64,000 bases of DNA from contig NZ_CABVLM010000014.1 in NCBI RefSeq assembly GCF_902498845.1, forward strand, positions 62,001-126,000. Direction: 5' to 3'. The translations under genes and the position numbers were made by a program. The notes below the pieces were generated by a model that worked only from the letters and a program-made list of their open reading frames with translations, searched no databases and was not told the DNA's origin. This document shows, one piece after another, positions 34,597 through 43,935 of the stretch (its first letter is position 1; each line of letters opens with the position of its first letter). This DNA comes from Pseudoalteromonas rhizosphaerae (GTDB lineage: Bacteria; Pseudomonadota; Gammaproteobacteria; Enterobacterales; Alteromonadaceae).

Positions 34597-35472
34597 CACT
34601 TTCTTAGAGTATAGTTTTTACCGTAAGTATTTATAAATAATCATAAATTCAAAAAACTCGCAAGCCAACGTGGTCTGTCTAAGTGCGATTAACTCTTTGT
34701 TGCTTAACCTAAATTTTGGTTCATGTGTTTTCTAACGCATTGATTTAAAGCACTAATATTACTTTTACTCTCCAGCCAAAATTTTCAGGGAAAATAAGGC
34801 GAATTTACGCGTCAATAGCATGCCTATTACAAATAAATTCAACGCAGTTAACATTGAAAAATAGCCGCTGGAGATAGATTTATTATCCGAAGCTCAGATT
34901 ACTTCCGCCAGTAGAATAACGCGGTAGCAGTAGCGAGCCCACTAGGTTAAAAACCTCTTGTCACGATTAAATCACTCCTAGATTAAACAAATTTTAATTC
35001 TGAAAGGTCAACATACTCTAGTACTTCACAACAACACCTATAAACAACTAACTCATCCATAAAACATATCTATACTGCGTTAGAACCAGCCCCGTAGCAT
35101 GCTAATATCTAGTCATATCAAAAAACAATAAAGGAACAAATGTTAACTAAATTTCAAGTGTCAAAAAAACACTATAATAAAAACTAGAAAATAAATCGTT
35201 ATTATTTTTATATTTTTTAAAATAATTAAAACAAAACCTAACCCATTAATTTTAATTAAATATATTTATTTAAAACGCATAAAAACAAAACTAAATGATG
35301 AAATTAAAACTAATCAATCAGTAATTAGCATTGCAGAAAGTCATTTTTAGCGCAATAATGCCACCGGTAGCACTGCAGTGCAAGCATAAACAGGACTTGA
35401 TTGTGTTAACATTTTTAACAATTAATTTATTTGATTGTTTTGATCTGAACATACAGTAATTAGGAACAACCA
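34597..35472. other. Long AT-rich intergenic region, 876 bases
   Basis: No open frame of credible length on either strand and no recognisable RNA gene. Most of the right half (about 35130-35400) is extremely AT-rich. A small aggtt/aacct hairpin lies near 34945-34957, and a gttaac...gttaa dyad near 35403-35419. The last part must contain the pectate lyase promoter and leader, with the Shine-Dalgarno AGGAA 7 bases before its ATG. The size suggests extended regulation of the pectate lyase or decay of older genes. Confidence 0.5.
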
Positions 35473-37443
35473 ATGAATAAACGTACGTTATTTAAATATT
35501 CTTTGCATGCTTTGGCCATAACAACTGCTATATATGGAAACAGTGCACTTGCTAATGCGTCAGGCTTTGCCGCAACGAATGGTGGTACAACAGGTGGTGC
35601 TGGTGGCGATGTTGTTTATGCAACAACTGGAACCCAAATTCATCAGGCTTTATGTAACCGAGCATCAAGTGACACACCAATTATCATCCACGTTGAAGGC
35701 ACCATAAATCATGGCAACACCAGTAAAGTATCTGGAGATAGTTGCAATACTGGGCCAGATCTAATTGAACTAAAAGAAATTAGTAATGTTTCTATTATCG
35801 GTGTTGGTAGCGGTGCTCTTTTTGACCAATTAGGCATCCATATTCGTTCATCTTCAAATATCATTATTCAAAATGTTCACGTTAGAAACGTCAAAAAATC
35901 TGGCTCCCCCACCTCCAACGGCGGTGATGCAATTGGCATGGAGTCAAACGTCAGAAATATTTGGGTCGATCACGTTACACTTGAGGCCAGTGGTGGCGAA
36001 AGTTCAGGATATGATGCTTTGTTCGATATGAAGAGTAATACCAAATACGTGACATTATCTTACAGTATTTTGCGCAACTCTGGACGCGGTGGTCTCGTTG
36101 GCTCAAGTGATAGTGACGATACTAACGGCCCTGTTACTTTTCATCACAATTACTATGAAAATATTAATTCTCGCACGCCTTTACTAAGACACGCGACAGC
36201 GCATGCTTACAACAACTACTACTATGGACTCGTGTCATCGGGCATGAATCCACGAATTGGCGGTAAAATGCGCGCCGAAAACAACTACTTTAAAAATTCC
36301 AAAGATCCACTCGGCACTTTTTATACAAATGACATGGGTTACTGGCAAGTCAGCGGCAACATTTGGGATAATATCGATTGGTCTGAACAAGAAAACAAGC
36401 TTCACCCAGCAGGCCCTAATCCAACCTCAACCACAACAATCAACATCCCTTATAACTATCAACTTGATAATGCACAGTGTATACCCAACATCATTGCAGC
36501 AACGGCTGGCGCGAACAAAGGCTTACAAACATCAAATGGTCAATGTGGAACAACCACACCCACCGATCCAACACCGGATCCAGATCCAACACCTGAGCCA
36601 ACACCAGCAGGGGAAAATCTAGCTATTAGTGCCGGTGTTGATGGCAGTTCTAAAGCCAGTGGCTCGAGTTATGGCAATGTGAATGACGGCGATATGTCAA
36701 CTTACTGGTCACCGTCAGCTACCACAGGCACGATCAATATTAAAAACCTTAACACCACCATTAATGCAGTTAAAATAATTGAAACCCCAGCCAGTAAAGG
36801 AAGCATTACAGCTTGGTCTTTAGTGAACTACGATACAGGTGTAACACTTACGAACGGTGGTGCTGTGCCAAATGTAATCACTTTTTCTAACACTAACTTA
36901 TCCAAAGTAAGTTTTGTGATTCATTCCGCCAATGGCGTAGCGCAAATTGCAGAGTTTGAAGTCTACAATGGTTATACCGACAGCAATAATGACAACCCAA
37001 CCAATACACAAGTCAATGGTACTTACCGCATTACCCCAAAACACAGTGGTGCATCATTAGATATTGCTAACTGTCAAAGTGAAGATGGGGCAAATGTTAG
37101 GCAGTGGTCTTGGCTTAATAATGATTGCCAAAAATTTAATATTTCAACAGTCGATGGGGTGTGGCATCGTATTTCACCAGTCAATGCTCCTTCTAAAGGG
37201 TTAGAGGTCTATACGCATTCAACCACAGCGGGTGAAAATATCAATATCTGGACATACACAGGGAGCTATAACCAGCAGTTTCGTTTGCAAAGTGCCGGCT
37301 CTGGTAAGTGGCGTATCATCAACCGAAATAGTGAGTTGTGCTTAGACGTCGCAGACAGCAAAACTGCCGATGATGCTAATATTCTGCAATGGACATGTAC
37401 CGCAGGAGCAGAAAATCAAATGTTTGAGTTAACCAGACAATAA
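35473..37443 (+). CDS. Secreted PL1 pectate lyase with two carbohydrate-binding modules
   Basis: A 656-residue extracellular enzyme that cleaves polygalacturonate by beta-elimination. The signal peptide ends near ALANA (residue 29). Residues about 30-355 form the PL1 right-handed helix with the family motif IWVDHVTLE and the catalytic-site motif NSRTPLLRHATAHAYNNYYY. A Pro/Thr/Asp linker at about 364-382 (TPTDPTPDPDPTPEPTP) leads to a discoidin-like binding domain (about 385-505). A ricin-type beta-trefoil (CBM13-like, about 518-656) with QW motifs follows. Multidomain pectate lyases are known from Antarctic Pseudoalteromonas. It is a lone gene with no transporter or other pectin gene nearby. 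Confidence 0.93.
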   Translation: MNKRTLFKYSLHALAITTAIYGNSALANASGFAATNGGTTGGAGGDVVYATTGTQIHQALCNRASSDTPIIIHVEGTINHGNTSKVSGDSCNTGPDLIELKEISNVSIIGVGSGALFDQLGIHIRSSSNIIIQNVHVRNVKKSGSPTSNGGDAIGMESNVRNIWVDHVTLEASGGESSGYDALFDMKSNTKYVTLSYSILRNSGRGGLVGSSDSDDTNGPVTFHHNYYENINSRTPLLRHATAHAYNNYYYGLVSSGMNPRIGGKMRAENNYFKNSKDPLGTFYTNDMGYWQVSGNIWDNIDWSEQENKLHPAGPNPTSTTTINIPYNYQLDNAQCIPNIIAATAGANKGLQTSNGQCGTTTPTDPTPDPDPTPEPTPAGENLAISAGVDGSSKASGSSYGNVNDGDMSTYWSPSATTGTINIKNLNTTINAVKIIETPASKGSITAWSLVNYDTGVTLTNGGAVPNVITFSNTNLSKVSFVIHSANGVAQIAEFEVYNGYTDSNNDNPTNTQVNGTYRITPKHSGASLDIANCQSEDGANVRQWSWLNNDCQKFNISTVDGVWHRISPVNAPSKGLEVYTHSTTAGENINIWTYTGSYNQQFRLQSAGSGKWRIINRNSELCLDVADSKTADDANILQWTCTAGAENQMFELTRQ

Positions 37444-37458
37444 CTAACATTTACTGTG

Positions 37459-37478
37459 AAGGGCTTTGCTAAGCCCTT
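37459..37478 (+). terminator. Terminator of the pectate lyase gene
   Basis: The stem aagggctt/aagccctt (37459-37466 with 37471-37478) is followed by TATTAT, 15 bases after the stop. It may also serve the convergent YgjV-like gene. Confidence 0.75.
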
Positions 37479-37483
37479 TATTA

Positions 37484-38005
37484 TCAACCGTGTTCAGTCA
37501 GCGCCTCACGAGTAAAGCGTTGTTTATGTAGTCTATAAATAGTCGATAAATTAATAACAATAACAGTCGCTTCCAATAACACGCCGCCAATAGAGCCAAC
37601 AATTATATTATTTGCCAACCATAAGCACGATCCTGCAAACAGCAAAACACGCATTTTGATGCCCGTTAAGCAAAATAGTGCAAAACAACCCAAACAGGCG
37701 GCAACAATCGCAAGGTAATCCGTCCATTGCTGGGCTGTTAGATAACCGATAACCACGGTTAAAATAATAAAAATGGCTGCTATCCACACCGATTTCACCC
37801 GCATTGATACGGCTGTACGCCCCGCTGAAAATAAACAGCACAATGATGAAGTGATAGCATTGAGTAAATAAAAGTGCAGTGCATGATTTAGATTCATCAC
37901 CACCATCATTATTTTTAAACGACGATCATCCTTTTGAAAAAAGCACACTAATGCTAAAACAAAGCTGAGTAAACCAAACCCTTGGGCAATCCAACTATCA
38001 ACCAC
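37484..38005 (-). CDS. YgjV-family inner-membrane protein
   Basis: A 173-residue protein with about five to six transmembrane helices. The family pattern is seen in QGFGLLSFVLALVCFFQKDD, NLNHALHFYLLNAITSS and the C-terminal LLFAGSCLWLANNIIVGSIG. E. coli YgjV (183 residues) has the same layout and no established function. It is monocistronic and convergent with the pectate lyase gene. There is no link in function that I can see. Confidence 0.85.
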   Translation of the reverse strand: MVDSWIAQGFGLLSFVLALVCFFQKDDRRLKIMMVVMNLNHALHFYLLNAITSSLCCLFSAGRTAVSMRVKSVWIAAIFIILTVVIGYLTAQQWTDYLAIVAACLGCFALFCLTGIKMRVLLFAGSCLWLANNIIVGSIGGVLLEATVIVINLSTIYRLHKQRFTREALTEHG

Positions 38006-38079
38006 CAGCCCTACACCTCACTAAAATAAATATCTCAACCGCTATTGTGGTTAATATACAATCAAATATCTACACGCTA

Positions 38080-38298
38080 TTACAGATTATTTTCAATCAT
38101 GGTTTTAATGATCCGCGCTTTAACAAAGTGATCTAATTGGTGGGTTTGTATCCACCATGTCGCAGCTTCCATAAGTAATTCTGGATCATCATTTTTGTTG
38201 GCAAAAAAAGCATAAAACGACAGCCCAACATTATCTCCCTTCGCCGCTATTTTTTTGTCGCAAACTTGAATGATCTTAGTCCTTAATTCGTCGCGCAT
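38080..38298 (-). CDS. Small conserved hypothetical protein (possibly DUF6500)
   Basis: A 72-residue soluble protein, predicted mostly helical (RDELRTKIIQVCDKKIAAKG, then ATWWIQTHQLDHFVKARIIK). I recall similar proteins grouped as DUF6500 in marine gammaproteobacteria, without known function. It starts 7 bases downstream of the GNAT gene stop, so the two are cotranscribed. Its small size is balanced by a well-ordered sequence and by the conserved-looking operon position. Confidence 0.7.
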   Translation of the reverse strand: MRDELRTKIIQVCDKKIAAKGDNVGLSFYAFFANKNDDPELLMEAATWWIQTHQLDHFVKARIIKTMIENNL

Positions 38299-38305
38299 TA
38301 CGGCG

Positions 38306-38746
38306 TTACCTCACTTCACTTTTTAAACTGCATTGCATTTCAATAAGTTGGTGTTCGCCAACTATTTCAACATCTTTAATATATTTAAAACCATAACTTT
38401 CGTAATAGCCTTGCAAATAGGCATGTGCATGAATTTCAATGATCTCAAGGCCAATTTTACCAGCATGTGATAACAAGGCATTAATAACCAATTTAGCAAT
38501 GCCGGATCCTCGGTATGGCTTTAACACTGCAATCCTTGCCATAACGCCACACCGTGGGTTACGTTTCACTAACCGCGCAGTAGCGACTAAAGCACCGCCA
38601 TCTGTTACCACCACATGCACAGCTCGTTCGTCGAAACCGTCTAAATCTAACTGCTTAGGAATACTTTGTTCGATCACAAATACCTGGTGGCGAATAGCAT
38701 GCGCTTGCGCAATCAGTTCAGGGCTAGTGCCTAGCGTAACATCCAT
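38306..38746 (-). CDS. GNAT-family N-acetyltransferase
   Basis: A 146-residue acetyl-CoA-dependent transferase. The acetyl-CoA loop is visible as VLKPYRGSGIAKLVINALLS (R/Q-x-x-G-x-G/A pattern) near residue 75, preceded by the strand MARIAVL and followed by YYESYGFKYIKD, the usual end of the GNAT fold. The N-terminal AIRHQVFVIEQSIP segment resembles the ElaA-like group. The acceptor is unknown. It precedes a 72-residue gene by 7 bases. Confidence 0.88.
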   Translation of the reverse strand: MDVTLGTSPELIAQAHAIRHQVFVIEQSIPKQLDLDGFDERAVHVVVTDGGALVATARLVKRNPRCGVMARIAVLKPYRGSGIAKLVINALLSHAGKIGLEIIEIHAHAYLQGYYESYGFKYIKDVEIVGEHQLIEMQCSLKSEVR

Positions 38747-38783
38747 TTATTGTGACCTCTTAAACATAATCAACGAGCTAATT

Positions 38784-39197
38784 TTACTGTAATTGTTGTA
38801 GCAGCTGAGCTATTTCAGCTTTCAGCGCTTTATCAGGAATTTTATTTGCGCTAACCTGCGCAGCTTGTAAACTTGCGATAGCAGCTTCGGTTTGCCCTAG
38901 TTCAACATGCATAGTTGCCATCGCATAACCAATTGACGACATATAATCTTTCGCATTGATGGCGCTGGCTTTAGCTAATGCTTTTTCATAGATCAACAAC
39001 GCATCGGCAAACTCATCGGTAAAATCAGCGAGCGTTTCCCACTGTACAGGATGATCTTTCTCAGTATTTTCATGCTCAATACACAGTGCTTTTAGCTGCC
39101 CATAGAGTGAATCGAACGTAACTTGATCTTGCTGCTGTGCAGCATTCATTAGCTCACCGGCTAAGTTCAATACTGATTTATACAGTTTTGTATTCAT
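38784..39197 (-). CDS. Hypothetical protein with TPR-like helices
   Basis: A 137-residue all-helical cytosolic protein. Helix pairs at about residues 60-125 (ADALLIYEKALAKASAINAK, IGYAMATMHVELGQTEAAIA) follow the tetratricopeptide spacing, so it is probably a small scaffold or chaperone-like protein. There is no signal peptide and no catalytic motif. It lies 37 bases upstream of the GNAT gene on the same strand and may head that operon. Not otherwise recognised. Confidence 0.7.
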   Translation of the reverse strand: MNTKLYKSVLNLAGELMNAAQQQDQVTFDSLYGQLKALCIEHENTEKDHPVQWETLADFTDEFADALLIYEKALAKASAINAKDYMSSIGYAMATMHVELGQTEAAIASLQAAQVSANKIPDKALKAEIAQLLQQLQ

Positions 39198-39387
39198 TAT
39201 TCTTTCATTACCTTTTGTTAGAAATTACAGCCAAATTAACTATCTTGCATGGCTAAGAACAACAACTCAAAGCGAAACGAAAGAAAATACAAGGCCGAGA
39301 GCGTACTATTCTAATACACTCGAGACTAAAATGATTCATTCTAAAGCGTATCAAGCCTAAGGCGGGGGAAAAATCTCAGCTCAAATC

Positions 39388-39419
39388 AGGTGATAACCCC
39401 CTGTTACAAGTTATCACCT
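39388..39419 (-). terminator. Hairpin downstream of the DUF606 pair
   Basis: Exact 10-base arms aggtgataac (39388-39397) and gttatcacct (39410-39419) enclose 12 bases. It lies 25 bases after the second DUF606 stop on the minus strand. There is no immediate T-run, so it is an uncertain terminator. Confidence 0.5.
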
Positions 39420-39444
39420 CAGCCAAATTTTTATTGTTTCAAGG

Positions 39445-39906
39445 CTAACTCTCAGTTTTTGCTGTATCTTTACCACTTGCATGAATAAAATACAGCGCAA
39501 TACCCAAACATATTACAGCGCCAATACGACTTGGCGAAAAAGCAATCACATCGTTACCAAGCCAACCAAAATTATCAATTAACATACTCATAAATAATTG
39601 ACCGAATATTACCGCAACCGTTGCGACTGCAGTGCCAATTCGCTGCACAGCAAACACCATTATCACGATATAGGGTACTCCACACATTGCCCCTAATAAT
39701 TGCCACTTTGGCACATCCAACAGGGTTAGCGCATGCCTAGGTTCAAAATAAAAGATAAGTAACCCAGTGATCAACGCCCCTACCGAAAAGGTTAAAAATG
39801 CGCAGCGAAAAACACCTACTTTACTTCCTAGTTGGCCATTAATGGCAGCCTGAATACTCAAGGTTGCACCACCAATCACCGCCAAAATTATCATAATTAT
39901 AGTCAT
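39445..39906 (-). CDS. DUF606/YdcZ-type DMT family transporter, second of a pair
   Basis: A 153-residue membrane protein with about five transmembrane helices in the DUF606 (YdcZ) half-size transporter pattern. It starts MIILAVIGGATLSIQAAING, with GAMCGVPYIVIMVFAVQRIG in the middle and RIGAVICLGIALYFIHASG at the end. DUF606 proteins are a branch of the drug/metabolite transporter superfamily with unknown substrates. The partner gene directly upstream (10 bases apart) encodes a homologous half, so the two may form a heterodimer. Divergent LysR control is likely. Confidence 0.85.
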   Translation of the reverse strand: MTIIMIILAVIGGATLSIQAAINGQLGSKVGVFRCAFLTFSVGALITGLLIFYFEPRHALTLLDVPKWQLLGAMCGVPYIVIMVFAVQRIGTAVATVAVIFGQLFMSMLIDNFGWLGNDVIAFSPSRIGAVICLGIALYFIHASGKDTAKTES

Positions 39907-39915
39907 CAGCGTCCC

Positions 39916-40350
39916 CTAACCTTGTGCCATTAAAATTAATGCAATGACAATAAAAAATAATGCCATAAGCCGTTTGCGGTCAATCTGGCGATGTTGACTA
40001 CCAAATAAACCATAATGATCTATCAGCAAACTTTTCGCTATTTGTCCCATCAAGATACTGATCATCGTCATAGCAATACCTATCACAGGTGCTGTGAACG
40101 TCAATATAACGACATAAACAGGCCCCAACACGCCACCTAACAATGTCCATGATGGTTGTTTGAAAAAAGATGGGCTATTCCGAGGACTAAAAAATAGCAT
40201 CAACATAAAGGTAAGAGCAGCACCAACACCAAACACACTAAATGTGGCCCATAATTCTCCAACCTCACCACCTAAAGGGCCCAATAAGCCTGCTTCTACA
40301 GACAGCCCCATTCCTCCCATAACGACAATTAAAATCAAAATAAACTGCAT
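39916..40350 (-). CDS. DUF606/YdcZ-type DMT family transporter, first of a pair
   Basis: A 144-residue membrane protein with about five helices, homologous to its downstream neighbour. Both share the start pattern (IVVMGGMGLSVEAGLLGPLG here), the central LLGGVLGPVYVVILTFTAPV and the ILMGQIAKSLLIDHYG/IFGQLFMSMLIDNFG block. The Shine-Dalgarno AGGAG lies 6 bases before the ATG. It is divergent from a LysR regulator across 94 bases, which points to substrate-responsive control of the pair. Confidence 0.85.
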   Translation of the reverse strand: MQFILILIVVMGGMGLSVEAGLLGPLGGEVGELWATFSVFGVGAALTFMLMLFFSPRNSPSFFKQPSWTLLGGVLGPVYVVILTFTAPVIGIAMTMISILMGQIAKSLLIDHYGLFGSQHRQIDRKRLMALFFIVIALILMAQG

Positions 40351-40444
40351 GCAAATCTCCTATTAATAAGGAATACATAATAACCTAGAGCTTTAACGCG
40401 AAAAATGGGATTATATAAGAAAGACTTTTGCAGGATTTGCACAA

Positions 40445-41380
40445 ATGAATGATTTCAGTTCGATCAATATCAGAGCGTTAAAATTTTTTATCGCCGTGTA
40501 TAAATGTAAAAGCTTTTCTGTTGTTGCTCGACATGAAAATGTATCGCCTTCTATGGTCTCTAGAGTAATTTTGCAACTTGAAGATGCCCTTGGTCAGCAA
40601 CTTTTTTACCGTAACACAAGAGCAATAATGCCAACCGAAGCGGGCCGAATTTTTCATGATTATGCGCGCTCAATGACCGAGCAACTCAACGAAGTACGTA
40701 ACGAGCTGCAAGATAGAGCAACTCAACCCAAAGGGTTAATAAGAATTAATGCGCCGGTTTTTTTCGGACAAAAACACATAGCGCCTTGGCTTGGTGAGTT
40801 TTTAAATCGCTATCCGAAAATTCAAGTAGAGTTGACTCAAACCGATGATTTTATCGATCCGCATATTGATGCCGCTGACGTGATTTTTCGTATCGGATCT
40901 CTTGCAGATTCATCGTTACATGCTAAAACATTAGGACTGCAAACTTATCATTTAGCCGCATCCCCTGCTTATCTGAAAAAATATGGCACACCAAAAGTGC
41001 CGGCTGATCTTAGTCAGCATCAGGGCTTAATTTATAGCGGTTCATCGGGGCAAAATCGTTGGTTATTCAAAATTAATTCGTCATGGCAGCAGCAAAGTGT
41101 AATACCGACTTTAGTATCTAACAATGCTGAAACGCTGTTTATCGGGGCTTTGAACGACATGGGAATTGTATTATTCCCTGATTGGTTAATTGGTGAAAGC
41201 TTAAAAACAGGCGCTCTTGTTTCACTCTTAAGTGAATTTGCGCCAACAATAAAAACAGGACCACAAAATATTACTGCAATTTACCCTAATACACGACAAC
41301 CACCGTTAAATGTTCGAGTATGTATTGATTACTTTAGTGAAGTTTATGGCAACCCGCCGTACTGGAAATACCAAAATTAA
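40445..41380 (+). CDS. LysR-type regulator divergent from the DUF606 pair
   Basis: A 311-residue LysR regulator. The winged helix-turn-helix is in residues 5-62 (RALKFFIAVYKCKSFSVVAR, then SPSMVSRVILQLEDALGQQL). The effector domain begins near residue 92 with GLIRINAPVFFGQKHIAPWL, the CrgA/DsdC-like start seen in many proteobacterial LTTRs. The classical divergent layout suggests it controls the two transporter genes. Effector and true targets are unknown. Confidence 0.92.
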   Translation: MNDFSSINIRALKFFIAVYKCKSFSVVARHENVSPSMVSRVILQLEDALGQQLFYRNTRAIMPTEAGRIFHDYARSMTEQLNEVRNELQDRATQPKGLIRINAPVFFGQKHIAPWLGEFLNRYPKIQVELTQTDDFIDPHIDAADVIFRIGSLADSSLHAKTLGLQTYHLAASPAYLKKYGTPKVPADLSQHQGLIYSGSSGQNRWLFKINSSWQQQSVIPTLVSNNAETLFIGALNDMGIVLFPDWLIGESLKTGALVSLLSEFAPTIKTGPQNITAIYPNTRQPPLNVRVCIDYFSEVYGNPPYWKYQN

Positions 41381-41567
41381 GTATCTACGTTATGCTCTAA
41401 CGGGTGCAAACAGACCAATAGTGATACCTAAAAAAACACACACGCTCAGCACACAATTGCATGCAGCTAAGTGACGCAGTTACTCACTGATTTTTTGGTG
41501 AATAATTTACTCTGAGAGTAGATTTATACACTACAACTAGGGGTATACTGGAAATAGGTTTTCAATT

Positions 41568-42416
41568 GTGGAAAATAGTATGCTCCCAACAACACACCCT
41601 ATTTTTTGGCGCGACCCCGAGTTACCATTTGTCGAGCTGCGCCAAGTATTAGATGGCCGCAAAGTCACTTATGCTCCCCACTCCCACCAGCAATGGTCAA
41701 TTGGCGCAATTTTAGCGGGGCAAAGTGAATTCATTTGTGAAGATCGTCTACATCAAGTAACACATGGTAATCTAGTATTAATGAACCCTGATGAAGTCCA
41801 CGCCTGTAATCCAAAGCAAAACTCAGCGTGGGCTTATTACATGATGCATATAGATAAAAATTGGTTAGCAGCGTTATTGTTCGAGTCTGGCGTCACAAAG
41901 CAACAAAACTGGCAAGGAAGTCGCTTGGATACAGTGCTACTACCACAGCTTTATCAGGACTTTGTTATCTTGTGCCAAAACCTAATGACAAATACGTTTA
42001 CCGCAGCACAAAAGCGCACGTTGCTAAGTAGTTACTTCGTACAATTATTTACGTACCTTGATTGCGTTGAGCCATTACACGAGCAAACGTTATTACCTGA
42101 AAATAAGCTATATCAAGTAGCGAACTACCTGAATGAGCACTGTTTTGAAGACCAATCAATTAACACAATCAGTAAACTTTTTGGCTTTAGCAGCAGTTAT
42201 TTAGTGCGCGCTTTTAAACGTCATTTTAATATGACTCCGCACGCTTATCGGTTAAATCGTCGTATTCAATTAGGTCAGCAAGCACTAAAACAAGGCCAGC
42301 CAATAGCAAGTATCGCTCACAGTGCAGGTTTTAGTGATCAAGCGCATTTTCAGCGGGTCTTTAAACAACGCGTAGCGGCAACTCCCGAGCAATATCGCCG
42401 TACTTTATCACTGTAA
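41568..42416 (+). CDS. AraC-family regulator with cupin sensor domain
   Basis: A 282-residue regulator. Residues about 15-140 form an AraC-type cupin (HSHQQWSIGAILAGQSEFIC, LMNPDEVHACNPKQNSAWAY). Residues 180-280 hold the two helix-turn-helices (SINTISKLFGFSSSYLVRAF, then IASIAHSAGFSDQAHFQRVF). The frame opens at a GTG; an ATG four codons later (41580) is possible. In this family the neighbour is often a LysE exporter, as here (convergent, 10 bases away), so control of amino acid or metabolite export is plausible. The effector is unknown. Confidence 0.92.
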   Translation: MENSMLPTTHPIFWRDPELPFVELRQVLDGRKVTYAPHSHQQWSIGAILAGQSEFICEDRLHQVTHGNLVLMNPDEVHACNPKQNSAWAYYMMHIDKNWLAALLFESGVTKQQNWQGSRLDTVLLPQLYQDFVILCQNLMTNTFTAAQKRTLLSSYFVQLFTYLDCVEPLHEQTLLPENKLYQVANYLNEHCFEDQSINTISKLFGFSSSYLVRAFKRHFNMTPHAYRLNRRIQLGQQALKQGQPIASIAHSAGFSDQAHFQRVFKQRVAATPEQYRRTLSL

Positions 42417-42426
42417 ATTAAAACCA

Positions 42427-43017
42427 CTAAATCAATAATAAAAAGCAGCTGCCAGCCAGTAATAGTGCAAGAATTTTATTCATCACTCGCATTTTAGCTG
42501 GGCTTTGAAAATGCTGCCCGAGCCGTATACCTAGCCAAACCCAACAGCCAAGTGATAACCAACAAATAGGTAAATATAAACTTGCAAAAGTAACCAGTTC
42601 AAATCCTTGCGCCCCTGGACTATATGCTGCAATGCCTGATAAAGAAGCCAACCACGCTTTAGGGTTAAGCCATTGCATGATCACACCTGTCATAAAGGTA
42701 GGGGCATTTTGCTTAGCGTCAGCTGTGAGGCCGCCATCATCGATAAATAATTGATAACTGAGATAAAGTAAAAAAGCGATACCGAGCCACTGTAATATAC
42801 CAGTGATCCAGGCTAATTGCGCAATGAGATAATGCAAACTAAAACCAATAAACAAAAATAATGCAATGAAACCAAAGGTAGCACCAGTCACAAATATTAA
42901 GCCTCTTTTTGCCCCATATCGCGCACTACTACTTAACGAAACAAGGTTAACTGGCCCGGGTGATATAGACGCCGCCAAGGCAAATAGTGCCATTGAGATG
43001 ATCACTGATAAAGTCAT
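42427..43017 (-). CDS. LysE-family translocator
   Basis: A 196-residue inner-membrane exporter with six hydrophobic segments. The LysE/RhtB signature ASISPGPVNLVSLSSSARYG is at residues 15-34, and the central MQWLNPKAWLASLSGIAAY matches the family's NPK motif. Substrate is probably an amino acid or derivative. The AraC-type gene that converges on it is the likely regulator by context, although the orientation is unusual for a direct target pair. Confidence 0.9.
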   Translation of the reverse strand: MTLSVIISMALFALAASISPGPVNLVSLSSSARYGAKRGLIFVTGATFGFIALFLFIGFSLHYLIAQLAWITGILQWLGIAFLLYLSYQLFIDDGGLTADAKQNAPTFMTGVIMQWLNPKAWLASLSGIAAYSPGAQGFELVTFASLYLPICWLSLGCWVWLGIRLGQHFQSPAKMRVMNKILALLLAGSCFLLLI

Positions 43018-43201
43018 AACGTATACTTAGGTTATTTAAAGTGGCGTTTATTATCTGTTGTTGCAATAAGCCATGTATTGAACAAAATTGACCTTGTTGT
43101 AAATAAAATAGCATCTGACAAATTACCCCTGCAAAAACACAGCTGCACTAAAAACAATCGGTGATACACTAGAATTAGTCCATCTTACAAATTAGCGAAC
43201 C

Positions 43202-43606
43202 ATGAAAGAATGTAATCAATGTGGTAAATGCTGTATTAAATACGGTGGTGGCGATCTGAGCGCCACGCAAGAAGAAATTGATCTATGGGAGATATTTAAC
43301 CCCGAAATCTTTGAGTTCGTTAAAAATAACCAAATATGGTACGACCCACAATCGGGAGTAAAACTAAGCCAATGCCCTTTTCTTGAAATAGCACCAAAAA
43401 TAAATCCCCTCGCCGCAAATAAATATACCTGCAGTATTTATTTAGACCGCCCTGAAGATTGCCGCCACTATCCTAGCCTTATCACCGAAATGGTAAGAGA
43501 CGAATGCGAAATGATTGAAGTAATCGATTTAGATAACTATAAAAAAGCACAAAGAAAACTTGATCTATTAATGCAAGACAGTCGCCCTGGCGGCTATACA
43601 GAATAA
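43202..43606 (+). CDS. YkgJ-family cysteine cluster protein
   Basis: A 134-residue protein with the CxxCxxCC-type cluster CNQCGKCCIKYGG at its N-terminus, followed by C61 (SQCPFLEI), C79 (YTCSIYLDRPEDCRHYP, with a second Cys) and a late Cys (DECEMIE). These probably bind zinc or an iron-sulfur cluster. The family (YkgJ, PF03692) has no settled biochemical role. It is a single gene with no evident operon partner. Confidence 0.88.
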   Translation: MKECNQCGKCCIKYGGGDLSATQEEIDLWEIFNPEIFEFVKNNQIWYDPQSGVKLSQCPFLEIAPKINPLAANKYTCSIYLDRPEDCRHYPSLITEMVRDECEMIEVIDLDNYKKAQRKLDLLMQDSRPGGYTE

Positions 43607-43935
43607 AACAGAGCTTAGCTTTGAGTGAGCTCCTAGCCATTAGACTAAAGACTTAGAACCCAGTAATTCATTAATGCATGCCGTATAACTGGCTTTTTCA
43701 AAGCAATAAACAACAAATATGAAAATAAGGTATTGATTATTAACAATAGAAATTAACTTTTGAATATTTTCTTCTCTGCTGGCTATACCTGCGCCAAGCT
43801 ACTTTAATCCGTCATGCTCGACCTTTGCCTAATCGTAATTGATAAACCTCTACTTTATTCTATCGATTCAATATTCATTGCTTTATACAAGCTGTTTTTT
43901 TATTTTGAGTTAGCAACAATGTTGCAGGAGAATTC
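43607..43935. other. Intergenic region, 329 bases, before the DUF3360 gene
   Basis: No credible open frame or RNA gene. It should contain the promoter of the DUF3360 permease gene, whose ATG is preceded by GCAGGAG at a good distance. No obvious terminator was seen after the YkgJ-like gene. Confidence 0.45.
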
